This document shows positions 63,865-64,000 of a stretch of DNA of 64,000 nt, piece by piece. The stretch comes from Lichenicola sp964236105 (GTDB taxonomy: Bacteria; Pseudomonadota; Alphaproteobacteria; Acetobacterales; Acetobacteraceae): contig CAXSBC010000007.1 in assembly GCA_964236105.1 (NCBI GenBank), positions 199,148 through 263,147 of the forward strand, read 5' to 3'. The notes beneath the pieces are model-generated. The model did no database searches. It saw nothing but the letters and a program-made list of their open reading frames with translations, and was not told the origin of the DNA. Within the stretch, counting starts at the first letter, position 1. Each line of letters begins with the position of its first letter. A program made the position numbers and the translations under genes.

Positions 63865-64000
63865 ATGCAGCCGCAAAACGGTTTGGAGAGCGACGTCGTG
63901 CTGGCTTACGCAGGAACAGAGATTCGCGGCTACTTCCATGAGGGTAGGTCCGACTACCTGCTCGTCACGTTCTCCGAGCTGCATCACGAGCGGCTGGGCG
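63865..64000 (+). CDS. partial gene running off the window edge
   Basis: From ATG 63865 an open frame reads MQPQNGLESDVVLAYAGTEI, RGYFHEGRSDYLLVTFSEL and HHERLG, still open at 64000. Coding-like codon use and the 'SDYLLVTFS' pattern resemble starts of exported or polysaccharide-related alpha/beta proteins, but the family cannot be settled from 45 residues. Confidence 0.55.
   Translation, partial: MQPQNGLESDVVLAYAGTEIRGYFHEGRSDYLLVTFSELHHERLG

Overview
The window is high-GC DNA (roughly 68-70 percent by eye) with bacterial gene density, many 1-4 nt ATGA/GTGA/TGATG gene overlaps and strong GC3 bias. Gene content (pheS-pheT, rpmI-rplT, lepA, a TonB receptor with an MFS partner, an amino-acid:carrier-protein ligase cluster) suggests an alphaproteobacterium, most likely of the Acetobacteraceae or a close relative. 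This placement is an inference from gene content and style; no rRNA is present to confirm it.

Layout. 0-4.3 kb: TesA-type esterase divergent from a YbbA/YbbP-like ABC exporter. 4.5-12.8 kb: two small unknown proteins, acetyl-CoA synthetase plus an MFS carrier, a YXWGXW-type lipoprotein, an exported alpha/beta hydrolase, an ECF sigma/RskA anti-sigma pair, a CoA-type Nudix hydrolase and a GNAT. 12.8-18.4 kb (minus): an HglS-like 2-oxoadipate dioxygenase/decarboxylase coupled to an Lrp regulator, then a complete sulfate importer (binding protein-cysT-cysW-cysA). 18.6-24 kb: a 2OG-Fe(II) oxygenase, a GNAT and an ABC-F ATPase flanked by two decayed loci (a ribose-type ABC importer relic, and a LysR/SDR deletion scar), then YdcF-like and flavin-reductase-like genes. 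24-29.6 kb: a His-rich PadR regulator, an orphan ACP, rpmI-rplT with a clear terminator, a DHH phosphoesterase coupled to a UV-damage endonuclease, a YnfA-like membrane protein and a lipoprotein. 29.8-34.7 kb: pheS-pheT and a membrane-tethered Mrr-like protein.

34.8-40.4 kb is the most striking part. A gene for a PD-(D/E)XK nuclease fused to a superfamily-1-like (DUF2075) helicase is split by a 3589-bp IS1595-family element with 27-bp terminal inverted repeats and an 8-bp target duplication. Removing the element plus one duplication restores a 681-codon frame exactly. The element carries AT-richer cargo: a DUF6471/membrane-protein pair, a transposase with an in-frame TGA at a Trp position, a tRNA-like gene preceded by an 11-bp hairpin, and two unrelated-looking coiled-coil plus winged-helix proteins.

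40.5-51.8 kb: lepA, tRNA-Ser(GGA), an SsuD-like flavin monooxygenase, a Gfo/Idh/MocA dehydrogenase facing a TonB receptor-MFS operon, an exported methyltransferase, an Old Yellow Enzyme and an SDR. 52.4-60.2 kb: a tight operon built around a stand-alone carrier protein and an amino-acid:[carrier protein] ligase, with an acyl-CoA dehydrogenase, DUF1839, a GH2 mannosidase-like protein and a tandem alpha/beta hydrolase. This looks like a specialised thioester-based pathway of unknown product. 60.1-64 kb: a GH15 glucoamylase/trehalase-like enzyme, a DUF892 ferritin-like protein, 1.2 kb without recognisable genes, and the start of one more gene running off the edge.
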